From Anolis sagrei (lineage: Eukaryota > Chordata > Lepidosauria > Squamata > Anolidae): 64,000 bases of DNA. The position numbers and the translations under genes were made by a program. The notes under the pieces are model-generated. The model ran no database searches. It had not been told where the DNA came from and saw nothing but the letters and a program-made list of their open reading frames with translations. Below, piece after piece: positions 41,840 to 54,765 of the stretch. Each line of letters starts with the position of its first letter. The stretch's first letter is position 1. Where the stretch lies: the NCBI RefSeq assembly GCF_037176765.1, contig NC_090024.1:246538571-246602570 (forward strand). Reading direction: 5' to 3'.

Positions 41840-42755
41840 TAAAACTTTATTTCTACCCCGCCACCATCTCCCCAAGGGGACTCAGGACGGCTTACATGAG
41901 ACCAAGCCCAACAACACATCAGTAAACAACAAAGCAGCAAGCAAATAAAACAATACAATTAATATAACTCTCATATAAGCAATAAACATATAAGCAATAA
42001 ACCTATGGCCGGGCCAGATTAAAATTTTAAAATAAACACTGGGTGTGAACAGAGGATGTATCTAAGCAGGAGAGTTTTAAAAGATAATGTAGGGAGAGCA
42101 ACCCAACGGGTAGTTAAAGTGATTCTGAGGACATTTTGCAGGGAATTGATCAGAGCAGGGCATTGTTTCCTTTATTCAGGGAAGGCACACTGGAACAGCC
42201 ACGTTTTCAGGCTCCTCCTAAAGACTGCCAATGTGGCGGCTTGTCTAATATCCTTGGGGAGTGAGTTTCAGAGTCGGGGGGCCACCACAGAGAAGGCCCT
42301 CTCCCTCGTCCCCACCAATCGCGCCTGCCAAGGGGGCGGAAGCGAGAGCAAGGCCTCTCCAGATGATCGAAGAGATCGAGTGGGTTCGTACACAGAAATG
42401 CGGTCACGCAGGTAGGCATGTCCCAAACCATTCAGGGCTTTGTAGGTAAGAACCTGCACTTTGAATTGGGACCGGAAAATAAACGGCAGCCAGTGGAGCT
42501 CCTTAAACAGCGAGGTAGACCACTCCCTGTAAGTCACTCCAATTAGTAGTCTCGCTGCCGCCCGTTGGACCAATTGAAATTTCCAAGCCGTCTTCAAGGG
42601 CAGCCCCACGTAGAGTGCATTACAGTAATCCAATCTGGAGGTCACTAAGGCGTGGACCATCATGGCCAGATCTGACTTCATGAGGTACGGTCACAGCTGG
42701 CGCACGAGTCTTAATTTTGTGAAGGCCCCCCCAGCCACCGCCAACGCCTGGCCAT
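41806..42755 (-). mobile_element. L2-type LINE 3' part with (TAA)n tail
   Basis: Minus strand HALVTSRLDYCNALYVGLPL, FKELHWLPFIF and [11 protein letters not shown]. The tail (AAT)n is at 41808-41838. The 5' end breaks near 42755. Confidence 0.88.
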
Positions 42756-42784
42756 CTGTATTGCTACTCTGGACCAGCTTTGTA

Positions 42785-43055
42785 TTTAGTGGCGCAAGTT
42801 TCATGCAGACACTGACAGAGAGGCTTCGGTGCAAACGGCGGATTCTCATGAGAATGTTTCTGTCAGGCCTTGGGAGGAAGGTTTACTCCCTCCACCTGTG
42901 AGCTCTCCAGATTCTACTTTGGGAAACAGTCTGACACCTGGTCAAGTTAATGAGGAGTCAGATAAGCTGAGTCGGCGGCTGGAGATTAGCCAGAATCGAC
43001 AAGAGGCCCAATGTTTACATAGATCCGAAAGAATTTGTCAGTTAAGTAGGTGCTC
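42785..43055 (+). mobile_element. Family 2 LTR fragment (fossil)
   Basis: Matches the middle of the LTR at 44366 (CATGCAGACACTGACAGAGA, GGTTTACTCCCTCCACCTGT, TAGATCCGAAAGAATTTGTC). Both ends are missing. Confidence 0.7.
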
Positions 43056-43612
43056 CCGGAGTGATGCCTGTGACCTCTTAACCCCATTCCTTCACCCTTC
43101 CAAGAAAAAATGCCAAAGAAACAAAAGAACTTTCTGACAATGCTTTATATGGCCATAGATGTTTATATTCATGCTGGGCTTGCTAAGGCATGTTTGGATG
43201 GGAGAAAGGAGAGTAATACAGTGATGGTAGAGGGAAGGGGAGACGCGAGGGAGATGCTGGCATGCAGGATGGACGGCCACTTTGGGGAGGATCCAGGAGT
43301 AACTTCCAGCTGTTATGAGACCCCTCTGTTCTACTCTCCGGAAGATTCTTCTATTGCTTGAGTGTCTGAAAAAGAGAAGGGGGAGACGATGGAAGAGGTA
43401 CAGTAGCCACATGGTGGAGACAAAGAAGGCAATGCTAGCCCCATGCACTAGCCATAATAATAGGTCCCTGAGATCTCTTAATGCAGAACAATAATATATC
43501 ACGATTTAAAAATAAGAGTGATGGGCTATTCATAGGCTAAGCTGACTCAAGTACTTTACAGTGTTCTCCAAAAAGAGGAAGGGGCTACGTACAAATATTC
43601 CTGATTCAAAAG

Positions 43613-43932
43613 CAGTGCTTCCTAAACCATGTCCTTTGGAACCCTAAGGTTCTGCAAAAGCATCATCAGGGTTCCGTGAAATATCTATTTTAATAATCTC
43701 CGTCCCTGAGAATGAAGGTCTTGTTGAAATGCAGAGTACTTTTGCTTTATAAGTTCTTGAATCTCTTTATTTCCAACCCTATCACATTATACAAAACCAC
43801 TCAGGCAATAGAAGTGGATGAAAGAAGGGAAACCTTTGTGGAGTCACAATGCTGACGGACAGAGTTAGGGTTCTGCTGAGGGAGGAGAGACTTCTGAAGG
43901 GTTTCATGTTTGGAAAGGTTTGGGAACCGCTG
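43613..43932. mobile_element. hAT-like element
   Basis: Ends CAGTGCTTCCTAAACC and GGTTTGGGAACCGCTG. 8-base duplication TTCAAAAG / TTCTAAAG with one mismatch. 320 bp, non-coding. Confidence 0.7.
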
Positions 43933-44365
43933 TTCTAAAGAACCAGACAGCCAAACAGGAAACTACAACCTCTTGGCGAAAAGGTATACCAACGTCCTAC
44001 CAAGAACATTCAGGTGAACTTGCCTTCTTTGTTGCTTGAGCAACAGATGAAAACATAAAATGAAGTTCTTGTTTCTTCCTTACTAACTTGACTCTTCATT
44101 GGAATGAGAGGCTAGTGTAGCTTTGGGGTAACACAGACAAAGGTGACAATTAGACTGGCCCTGTTTGATGGACTGTAGTTAGGAGGGATGGCTGAGGAAG
44201 GTCACATTGTGCTACTAAGAGGGGACGTTCTTGCACCAGTCAATGGTGAAGCAGAACTATCAGTGTAATGTCAACATATATAGTACACGTTTAAAATGTC
44301 AATGCAGCTAGCTGTGAAGTTAATCTTTGGAATGTTATGAAGCATGTAGAACAGACAAGGAAGCT

Positions 44366-45229
44366 TGTTGGGACTCAGCCTGTGATTGAACCTGTGAATG
44401 TGTTTCAGTCTCCTGATGTTTCTGTGTCTGATGTGGGTAATGAGGAGGGAAATCAGTCTCCTGTTGCTTCTGATGTGGGGGATGCTGGGGCTGACTCTGA
44501 GGTGCAAGATGGAGACACTTTGGTCAATAAGTTTCATGCAGACTCTGACAGAGAGGCTTCGGTGCAAAGGGCAGATTCTCATGAGAATGTTTCTGTCAGG
44601 CCTTGGGAGGAAGGTTTACTCCCTCCACCTGTGAGCTCTCCAGTTTCTACTTTGGAAAACAGTCTGACACCTGGTCAAGTTAATGAGGAGTCAGATAAGC
44701 TCAGTCGGTGACTGGAGATTAGCCAGAATCAACAAGAGGCCCAATGTTTACATAGATCCGAAAGAATTTGTCAGTTAAGGTCAAAGACTGGAGGAAAACA
44801 GAACCAGTTTTTGGGATTTAAGGTTTGACTTTAGAAAATCTTGTCAGATCAGGCATTGTTCGGAAACTAAGCACAAGCCTCATGGAATTCCTGTTCATGT
44901 GGTCTTTTCTTCATGGATTTTTCTAGCCTTTCAAGTTGACTAGCAGCATCTGGTCGGTTCTTGCTTCTTGTTTGATTCCTCTCTAGATAATCATTGCCCT
45001 GGATTGTATTTTCATGCTTTTTGGACATTGCTTTTGATTGCTACATTTGGACACTGTTTTATCTTGCTGCATTTGAATGCCTTATAGCTTTTTGGAGTCT
45101 TATCTATCTTTACAAGCATTTATTTCTACTGGCTTTTTTTGGTAAGCTTTAATAAAAAGCATTGTTCCTTCACTTGACGTGTGGTGTGTTTATAGTCAGA
45201 GGGGCTATTTCCTGTTCTGGAGTGCAACA
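44366..45229 (+). mobile_element. Solo LTR (fossil), family 2
   Basis: 864 bp, TGTTGGGACTCAGCC...GAGTGCAACA, AATAAA at about 45150, imperfect 5-base duplication AAGCT / AAGAT. The 5' part carries an acidic coding-like stretch conserved with 31348-32165. A broken (solo) copy. Confidence 0.75.
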
Positions 45230-45239
45230 AAGATGTTGC

Positions 45240-46480
45240 AATAGACTAGGAGGCTGGACACCGAATTAATGAGCTGATAAAAGTGGGGTTTAAATATAGC
45301 AGACATGATCGCTCTGTCTCTTTCTCTTCTCTCTTGCATTGTGACCGTGTTAATGAGTAAGTGTTACTCCAACGAATGAAACGTTAATAAAGATAAGAGC
45401 CGCTGTTGAAGCAGAAACAACAGTCTGAAGTCAGTTAATTGGATGATAAGAAGCAAGTTGGTCAGCAAATTGCATTGATAGAACCTTTGTCTACACCGAC
45501 CTGATCAATCCAGGATAAGCTGCTCAGGAACTGCCCTGATGCATCACCAGAGCATCCCCGGTGCCCCATGGCTATCCACAAACAGAAAAGGTAGTGGCTA
45601 ATAACAAATGCTCTGTCTTAGCTTGCAATAGTAGGGAAATATTGAGACCCAAAGGGGCATGAGACACTGGCCTGCTGATTCCATCCAGCGCATCCCATTC
45701 CCCGGCATTTATGCAACAAAACCCATGCTCACCAGGAGGAGATGTTGTTGAATTGACCAACGGGACACCTTTAATAAAAGAGATAGAAACAAGGAAACAT
45801 GAATTGTGGCAAGTTAGACTTGATGGAGTGGCATTATATGAATTCTGATGGCTATCAAGAGCAGTGGCCATCTTGGAGGAGTGCTATAATAACGCCACAT
45901 GTGGGGAGTGGGGTGAATAAAATTGGAATGGAAGCAAATAGCAGAGATCTACATCTATCTGTATCTGTCTATATAAAATTGAAAATATGTTTGGTTATAT
46001 CTGTCTGTATATCTAATTTTCCAAAATGGCTCCCACTCTGAAGTTGGACTAGAAGAAGGAGGACAAGAGGACCTGGGGGGAGGGGTTCTCAGCCACCACT
46101 AAACTACAGTTGAGAGATTTTTCTAACCATAGAGGAACCTTGAGTGGCCTGAGTACTTACCTATCTTTGGCTATGGAAAACATTGACCCTTCAAGCTTTT
46201 GTGATCTAATGGGGCAGTCTTTACATCTGCTATGTCCAATTTTGGGCACCAAAATTGAAGAGATATATTGACAAGAGAGATAAAGAGATATTTTATCGAT
46301 TGTATGTGTTTTTATGGTTGGAAACCAGGCTGAGTCCCTCTTCTGAGGTGAGAAGCTCGGTATATAAAACTTTGAAATAAATAAATAAAATAAAGCCAAC
46401 TTGCATCTGGAAAAGGGAGGTGTTGGGCAGGATGGTCCTCTATTCCAGCCCCGGCGCCCAGTGCCACCCATTGGCCTGGT
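45240..46480. other. Intergenic/intronic stretch without recognised gene
   Basis: 45240-45500 has an LTR-like AATAAAGATAAGAGCC block, and 46300-46400 has a short L2-type tail (AATAAATAAATAAAATAAAG). No exon or stop exon for the minus-strand WAP gene could be recognised. Confidence 0.4.
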
Positions 46481-46506
46481 TGGGTCCCAGGCTCAGGCTC
46501 CCTTAC

Positions 46507-46653
46507 CAGTCAGTGGCTCCAGGCAGTCAGTGCCACACCCAGTTTTGCAGCACTTCCTTTTGCCAGCGCAATTGACATCTTGTGAACAATGATAGACACA
46601 GTCACTGGAGGGCTGTTGCTGACCATCATTTGTGGGACAGATACCCTCTTTCT
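46507..46653 (-). CDS. WAP exon B2 (minus-strand gene)
   Basis: The 49-codon exon reads KEGICPTN, SDC, YHC, VNC, RKCC, TGCG, TDC and LEPLTG: a full eight-cysteine WAP domain with a Gln-rich loop between C1 and C2. Acceptor CTCTTCCAG, donor GTAAGG, phase 1-1. About 70 bases of upstream intron match those of exon B1 (GAGCTCTTGCAAA in both). It is the last exon recognised in transcription order; a stop exon should lie below 46500 but was not found. Confidence 0.9.
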
Positions 46654-49600
46654 CTGGAAGAGCAAAAGGAGATGTGTCAAAGGCAGGATGAGCTCTTGCA
46701 AATCTACAGAATGCCCCGTCTGTGCATTTTGGCATGCAGCTGGTGACATAATGTTTCCATTTTGGAAGCATTTCAGATTTCAGAGTTTCAGAAAAGGGAA
46801 ACTCAACCTATATAATAAGGATAATGGTTATGACAGCAATAATTTTACTTTATGGGCCTAGTGCCGTTTAAGCATTGTTTGCAGGCAGCTCTCTGATATA
46901 AACTAGAGTTTCCCCCTTGAAAATGCAGCACCTTATTTACCCCAGAATCTGGAAAGAATCAATGCAAAAGAAATGCTACAGGCATAATTTTTGCAAACTA
47001 TCAGAGTGGCATTGCAGCACATTTTGAGATGTAAGGAGATCAGCCAGGAAAGAAAGCAAACTCAGTGTTTACGTCGCTCTGAAAGGCTTCGGCTGATAAG
47101 AGGTAAATGTGGGGGAAGGCAAAACCAGTTTCTGAGTTTTGGGATATAAAGTTTGCCTCAAGGGGAAACCTGTTAGATCAGGCATCATTTGGAAATCAAG
47201 TTTATGTGCCATGGAAATCCTGTTCAAGGGGTCTTGTTCCTGTGGAGTTTTTTTAGCCTTTTGGATTGTCTTTGCATCTTGTTGATTCCTGTTTGGATTT
47301 ATGCTGTCTTGGATTGCTTATATCTCTGTTGTGGACATTGCTTGGTGTTACTATCTTTTATGGACTTAATACTTTTTGGAACTTTCTCATTTTCTTACAA
47401 GCATTTATTTCTTCTAGCTACTTACTAAGCTTCAATAAAAGAAGATTTGTTTCTTCACTCTTTGTGTGGTGTGTTTTAAAGTCAGAGGGCTCTTTCTGAC
47501 CTGAAGTGCAACAGGTCCCCCTGTTCCCGCTCCCATGTCAAGCACAATCAGGCTCAGGGTGCTTCCACGCAGGACAAAAATCTGCGTCAAACAGGTTTTA
47601 AATAACCTACTTTGGTGTGGGTCTCAGTCCCCATGCTCAAACAAAAACCCGGGCTTTCCTAGAGGGTAGCTGGGTGGAGTGGCTACATCCTAAATGACAC
47701 CCAAGACACAGGAGAAGTGAGGAGGAAAAAAACTGCCATCTCGTGCCAGGAGGATGTGAGGAGGGAAGTTATGGGGGCCAGGTAGGCTTTCATTAACCTG
47801 GGGGCTTTTGGGGGAGGGAATGAGCACCATTGTTTGGACATGTCTAGGTTTTGGGGCCTGTCTGGATGGACCCTTAGGCTCCCTTATCAGGTAGTGGGTC
47901 CAGTAGAGCCCATGCTCCAGCCTTTCTGTCAAATGTAACTCTCAACCTGGTTGGACTCTACGCTTAAGCAATCTTACCAAATGATGGTGTCAAACAGAGT
48001 GACCCACATCCAACTCCGCAGCACTTCCGCTGGCCCTGGCAGTCCTTGTCACTGAAACATTCAGAAGTGCAATGCTGAAAAATTAGTGCAGGGCACGTAC
48101 CCTGTTTCTCTGGAAGAAGAAAGTGAGGAATGTCAGAGAGTCAGAAACAAGAATCATAGAATCCTAGAATCAAAGAGTTGGAAGAGACCTCATGGGCCAT
48201 CATCCAGTCCAATCCCATTTTGCCAAGAAGCAGGAATATTGCATTCAAAGCACCCCTGACAGATGGCCATCCAGGCTCTGTTTAAAAGCTTCCAAAGGAG
48301 GAGCCTTCACCACACTCCGGGGCAGAGAGTTCCACCGCTGAACGGCTCTCACAGTCAGGAAGTTCTTCCTCATGTTCAGGTGGAATCTCCTCTCTTGTAG
48401 TTTGAAGCCATTGTTCCATTGCGTCCTAGTCTCCAAGGAAGCAGAAAACAAGCTTGCTCCCTCCTCCTCCCTGTGGCTTCCTCTCATGTATTTATAGATG
48501 GCTATCATATCTCCTCAACCGAATGCTCCCTATCTGAGTCCTGGGGGAGGAATCTCACAGATGCAACCAAATTTGGGTAGAATGGGGTAACATTGCTCCA
48601 TTTATCCCACACATGGATAAGAGAGGAGATTCCATCTGAACATGAGGAAGAACTTCCTGGCTGTGAGAGCCGTTCAGCAGTGGAACTCTCTGCCCCAGAG
48701 TGTGGTGGAGGCTCCTTCTTTGGAAGCTTTTAAGCAGAGGCTGGATGGCCATTTGTCAGGGCTGATTTGAATGCAATATTCCTGCTTCTTGGCAGAATGG
48801 GGTTGGACTGGATGGCCCATGAGGTCTCTTCCAACTCTTTGATTCTATGATTCTATGAAATGGAACAACATGTTCCCCTTCTTCCTGAAAATTTGGTTGC
48901 TTTTGAGTCTTCAATAAACTAAAACTGGGTATCAGAATCAGGAAATCCTAGGGTTGGAAAAAAAAACTCCAAGAACCATCCAGTCCAATGCTCTTCTGTC
49001 AGGCAGGAAGACACCACCCAATCTCTCCTGACAGATGGCCACACAGCCCCTGTTTAAAACCCTCCAGAGAGGGACATTCCACTGGACCCCAAGACAGCAG
49101 CAAATGTCATGGCCAAACATCTTTAACTGCCAGGAAAATCTTCCCTTGAGCTTAGGTAAACGTTTCTCCTGCAGTTTGAACCCATTGCTCCGTTGTGTCT
49201 GAGTCTCTGGAAAAGCAGAAAATTGGCTGCATCCTAAATGCAATATTCTTTGAAGTATTTAAACACAGCAGGAGACCTTGTCAAGATGGGGGGATGAAGG
49301 AAGAACCCCAGACAAGCTCTTGCGCAGAAGAGGGAGAAATCATCCCTTGCAGATTGCTGATCCTGTGGGACCTCTGAAGCAGCAGAGATATTCCCTCGGC
49401 AAGGGGCACCCAGGGGATATCTCAAGAGTTTAGTTTCTACCTTTGATTGATTGATTGACCTTATTTATATCCCACCTTTCTCTACCCTGAGGGGGACCCG
49501 AGGCAGATTACAAATGATGTTTGAATGCAATTCTTGTTAGTAGCTAAGGGCTCTGTTGTGAATGCCTGTCTTTGTCTGTAATGTTTGGGTCCCATTCCTG

Positions 49601-52600
49601 TGGATGGCTTAGGCTCTGTAGGGAGAGGGGTTCTGTAAAGAGCATTCAAACATCATCAACCCAACCACTGCTACTGGGGCCTGAGTGTTGCCATCCAGCT
49701 TTGCTGCCTGCTCAGCCCTGGGCTTACCTATGTGGAGACCTGCAGCCACACCCTCATTCCAGCCAGCTGACCCAGTATTATTATTATTATTATTATTATC
49801 TTTATTTGTACCCCGCTAGCATCTCCCGAAGGACTCGATGCGGCTTACACGGGCCGAAGCCTCCAATCACAATACAATAAAAACATAACACAACTATAAA
49901 CAAAGCAAATCAAAACAATTAAGCAAAATAACCGCAATGACAATACATCAATACATCAAGACACTATTAAAACTGGTTCGGCCGGCGCAATGGGGTACAG
50001 GGTTAAAAGTGCTGAGATGGCAGGAGGAACGTAGGATTAAAAGTGCGGTGTGCAGCAACATTGCTTGTGCTAAAGTGCTTCTAGGACTTGGGATGGGGAT
50101 TCCTAATCTGCGAAGGCACATCGGAACAGCCACGTTTTTAGGTTCCTTCTGAAAACTGCTAGAGTAGGGGCCTGACGAAGCTCTTTTGGAAGGGCATTCC
50201 AAAGTCGGGGGGCCGCCACAGAGAAAGCCCTGTCCCGTGTCCCCACCAAGCGCGCTTGCGACGTAGGTGGGATCACGAGCAGGGCCTCCCCAGATGACCG
50301 GAGCGAGCGTGTGGGTTCGTAGATGGAGATGCGGTCATGCAGGTAGGGTGGTCCCAAACCGTTCAGGGCTTTGTATGTGAGCACCTGCACCTTGAATTGG
50401 GCTCGGAAAATAAATGGCAGCCAGTGGAGCTCCTTGAACAGAGGGGTAGACCTCTCTTGATAATGAGCTCCAGTTAGCATCCTAGCTGCTGCCCGCTGGA
50501 CCAATTGAAGTTTCCAAGCCGTCTTCAAGGGCAGCCCCACGTAGAGCGCATTGCAGTAATCCATTCTAGAGGTGACCAAGGCGTGGACCACCCCGGCCAG
50601 ATCAGCCTTCACGAGGTACAGTCGCAGTTGGCGCACAAGTCTCAATTGTGCAAAGGCCCTCCCGGATACCACCGACACCTGAGCCTCAAGTGTGAGCGAA
50701 GAATCAAAGAGGACTCCCAAACTGCGGACCTGTGGCTTCAGGGGGAGTGTAACCCCGTCCAGCACAGGTAGCCACCCTATACCCCGGTCCGGTTTACGAT
50801 CGACCAGGAGGACCTCTGTCTTGTCGGGATTGATCTTCAGCTTGCTCTTCCTCATCCAGATCGACACAGCGGCCAGGCACTCGTCCAGCACCCGAGAAGC
50901 CTCCTTGGAATTAGGTGGAAAGGAGTAGTAGAGTTGCGCGTCATCCGCATAAAGATGGCACCCAACTCCAAAACTCCGGATGACCTCTCCCAGCGGTTTC
51001 ATGTAGATGTTGAAAAGCATGGGCGACAGAATGGAGCCTTGCGGGACCCCACAGGTCAAAGGCCAGGGATCCGAGCAGGCGTCTCCCAGCTTCACCATCT
51101 GGGTCCGTCCCTCCAGGAAGGACCGGAGCCACGACAGTATGGAGGGAACATGGCGCCTGCAACCTCGCTGCCCTGCTACTTTAATGGCCGCGCCACCCAT
51201 TGCCCGGCTGCTGGAACACCTGGTTGTGATCCAGGCTCAGGTTCTCTTACCAGGCAGTGGCTCGTGGCATTCCTTCCTGCATCCAGCTTGGCAGCACTTC
51301 TGTCTACCGGAGCACCGGCTGTCATCTCTACATTCATCTCTACAGTAAGTGTAAGTTGTCCACAGAATAGGACAGAAGCCTGCTTTTTCTGGAAGAGCAA
51401 AGGGATATGCGTCAGGGGCAGGCTGAGCTCTTGCAAACCTATAGAGTGGCACAGACTGGCTGCAAGGAAGGCTAGTCACTGGCTTGAAAAAAAGAAAAGA
51501 AAAGCAAAAAGCAATAACTTTAGATACGTTTTATTGATTGGCCTATTGGCTGTATCAAAACATTTAACACATAAACACATTTAACACATAGTCATACATA
51601 CAACATACAACCCTCAGTATAAAAGAAGTTAAAATAAACAAACTGTTAGCAAGATCCCGTTCAGGTCAAATGTCTACGTCACCTCCACAGTTTACCCCAA
51701 TTGATTCTAAATGTGCATTTCTCAGCTGTGTTGCTTTGAATAGAAAAAGGGCTGTTTTGTGTGTTATCCTAGGGTTCTGGCCGCCCAACAAAAATGAAGT
51801 TTTAATATGTGGATCCCAGTGTGTTTTGAGAATAATGTATGGTCCAAGGCAATGGTCTCTCTCTTTCTTATACAGCTCCCAGTTGAGCAGTACATGTGTG
51901 ATATCCTCCACCTCCGATGATCCACAAATACAAAATCGTTCGTTGTATGGGACTTGATTAAACCTTCCGTGCCTGACCGTTGTATCCAGCTGCTCAAAAC
52001 GAGCTCTGGTAAATACCCTCCTAAGGTGTTTAGGCATTTCTGTTTCTAGATATCGAGCTGTTTGGAAAGTATGCTTAAAGCAGCTTAGCCATTTCAATGA
52101 GCCAGCTTTACTGAGGGTAGCAATGTCTTTTTGGCCTTCTATATCCAATACTCGTTGAGCAACTATTTTTGGGTCTAGCTCTTCTAAGAGATTCGGATAC
52201 CGAGTCAGAAGTCCACAGCTCCTAATGTATTTTGTCAGGAGAACTAGCCAGGAGGTCTGATGTTGATTTTCTGTCTGCTCTAACAGGCACAGTTTTGGGA
52301 GTTTATCATTTGCCATGGCAGTCAGTTTTGCCCAATAGTTGTAGGCCCTGATTTTAGCAATAACCAAAAAGCAATAACCAATTAAGCCCTGACCCATGCA
52401 TATTAAAACGTGCCTGCATTTCCTGGGGTTGGAGATCTTCAGGAGAGGGCCTTTCCCTCAGTGCCACCATCATTGAAACACAGCAAATGAATCCCAACAT
52501 TGAGAATAAAGTAGTATATATATAAACTATAAACCACGTATTTTCCTTATTCATGCCCTGACATCCAAACCTATCACTCCTTCCCCCTCCCTTTGGTTAA

Positions 52601-54457
52601 TAGGGCTGGGCGGTTTCGTTTCGTTAATTCATAATTCGTTAATAATTCGTTAATTTTTTCAATTACAAAACGATAACGAACCATTCTGGAGCAATTATTA
52701 AAAAAAACGAATTTTCAAAAACGTTTTGTAAATGCTTCGTATTTTGATATTGTATTCGTTTTGTTATTGTTTTGAGGTCGTTTCGTTATTATTTCCGCAT
52801 GTCTGGGCCAGTTTTATGGTTTAATTAGTGGAAAAAAATTATAATATCACACCAACAGTCAACAACAGAGGGAGAGGGAAGCTTCAGAAGGTTTTGGAGG
52901 TTTTTTAGCGTATTTCGCGGTCGCGTCCGCCATTAACGAATCAATTCGTTATTGTTTCGGAAATCGATTCGTTAATTTTTTACCATTTACGAAATTTCGT
53001 AAATATCGAACTTTTTAAAAGGAAAATTTTGTAATTATTTTAAATATCAAAACAAAAAAAAACCCCCAAATACAAATCGATTTTAGAAACAAATTTTTCC
53101 GTTGTTACCCAGGCCTATTGGTTAAATCAATCCAGGAAGCGGCCAGCTGTTGAAAGGGCAATCAGAGGTTACTTTACTATATGTTGCATATCGATTTAAA
53201 AATGAAATCTATATGCAAGAGGGGGAATATGTAATAAGGAATTCAATGTGCAAATTTGATAAATGTGAATTTAAAATTATGTGTGGGAATGAATGGAAGA
53301 ATGGAAGGATGTATGAATGGAGCTAATAATTTTGGAGATGCCAGTAAAATATTACTAATTACCAGCTTGCTACTTTGTGATTAAAACCTGTTAATTAGAT
53401 CTGAAGAGTAAACTCTGATAAGAACTGGGACAGTGATAACAGAAATGTTTGCAACCTTCCTTATGTTAAGAAGGAAGTCAACACAAGCCTTGTGTTTGTC
53501 AACACCAATCAAGAAGATCAACAACTGGCCAGGAAACTCGGATGGATCCAGGATGGAAGAAGTCTACCATTAATTTACAACTTTGGGACTACATCAACAG
53601 AATTTTCCTATAAAAATGCCTCTGATCTCTGTACTGGGATGCCTTGCATGTGAGCTATCACTGCATTGCATCCGATCCAGCTGAATCGCTCATTAAACCT
53701 CGATGTCTCTTCTTCGCTTTGGCAAGAGTCTCATTTCAATTTTTAATATTAATAAAATTGCTGGAATCAGGCTTCTCTGAAGGCTCGCCAAAGTAGCGTT
53801 CCCTCTTTGGTGGGAACTAAGGGTCCTCTCCCCTTGGAGTCGACCCTCCTAAAGTTCCTATTGACTTCACTTTGAAGGGGTGAATGGAGCTTATTAGGTG
53901 AAAGAGATGTTGGAAATGCTGAAAATGCAAAGCCCTTTAAGAGAGAGCCTTGTCCTTTGGCCTAGAAAGGAGCAATAGAAAAGAGAGATAGAGTTTTGGA
54001 AAGCACAGGATGCAGAGTTGAAGGATAAGGACAGGATGACATCCCAGAATTTGCAGTCATAACATGTATGTTTGCTCGAAGTATGCCGGAGTATGCCGAA
54101 GGTTATCAGTTCTGTCGGGCGCCAAAGTGGAAGAAGGTGAAAGAACATGTTTTTGAAAAGAAGTTTGGAAGAGGGGTGGATCTGTTCATGATCTGTTCAC
54201 GACACGGTAGGAAAAGGGTATAAAGAATCGAACTGGAGAATCAAATGACACAGGCAGCCTTTTGAAAGACATCTGATTGTCAGGCTGATTCTGTCTTTGT
54301 GCGGCTGCACTTGCAGTAAAAAGGATTTTTGCTTCAAAACCTCAAGGAGACTGATTGTCTTTTTTTAGAGTCACCAAATTTGCCAATTAAAATAGTTCCC
54401 TTCACCTTCCTTCCTTCTCTATCTGTTCTTGGACTACAACTTCCAGCAGTCCTCCTC

Positions 54458-54504
<47 letters not shown>

Positions 54505-54726
54505 ATCTATCTATCTATCCAGGCCTGTAGCAAGGGGGTGGTTTTAGGGGTTCAAACCCCGCCCGAAATGTTTCAGATTTTTTTTTTTAAAAACCTGGTT
54601 TAATCATGAATTTTAACTGGTTAACCAAATCCCATGCTAAGTCTATGAGATGCAAAAAATTAGGAGTCCCTCCAGAACTGTAAGCACTATCTCAAGCAAA
54701 TATTGACCATTTATTCACACTGTCAT

Positions 54727-54765
<39 letters not shown>

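Noticed and set aside
43630-43660. Minus-strand TTTTGCAG followed by a two-codon tail and stop, as terminal exon of the WAP gene
   Set aside because: It lies inside a hAT-like element with its own 8-base duplication, so the resemblance to a short stop exon is probably chance.
50103-51200. 365-codon minus frame as a host gene
   Set aside because: It is L2-type LINE reverse transcriptase (YADD box, L2 C-terminus and 3' tail).
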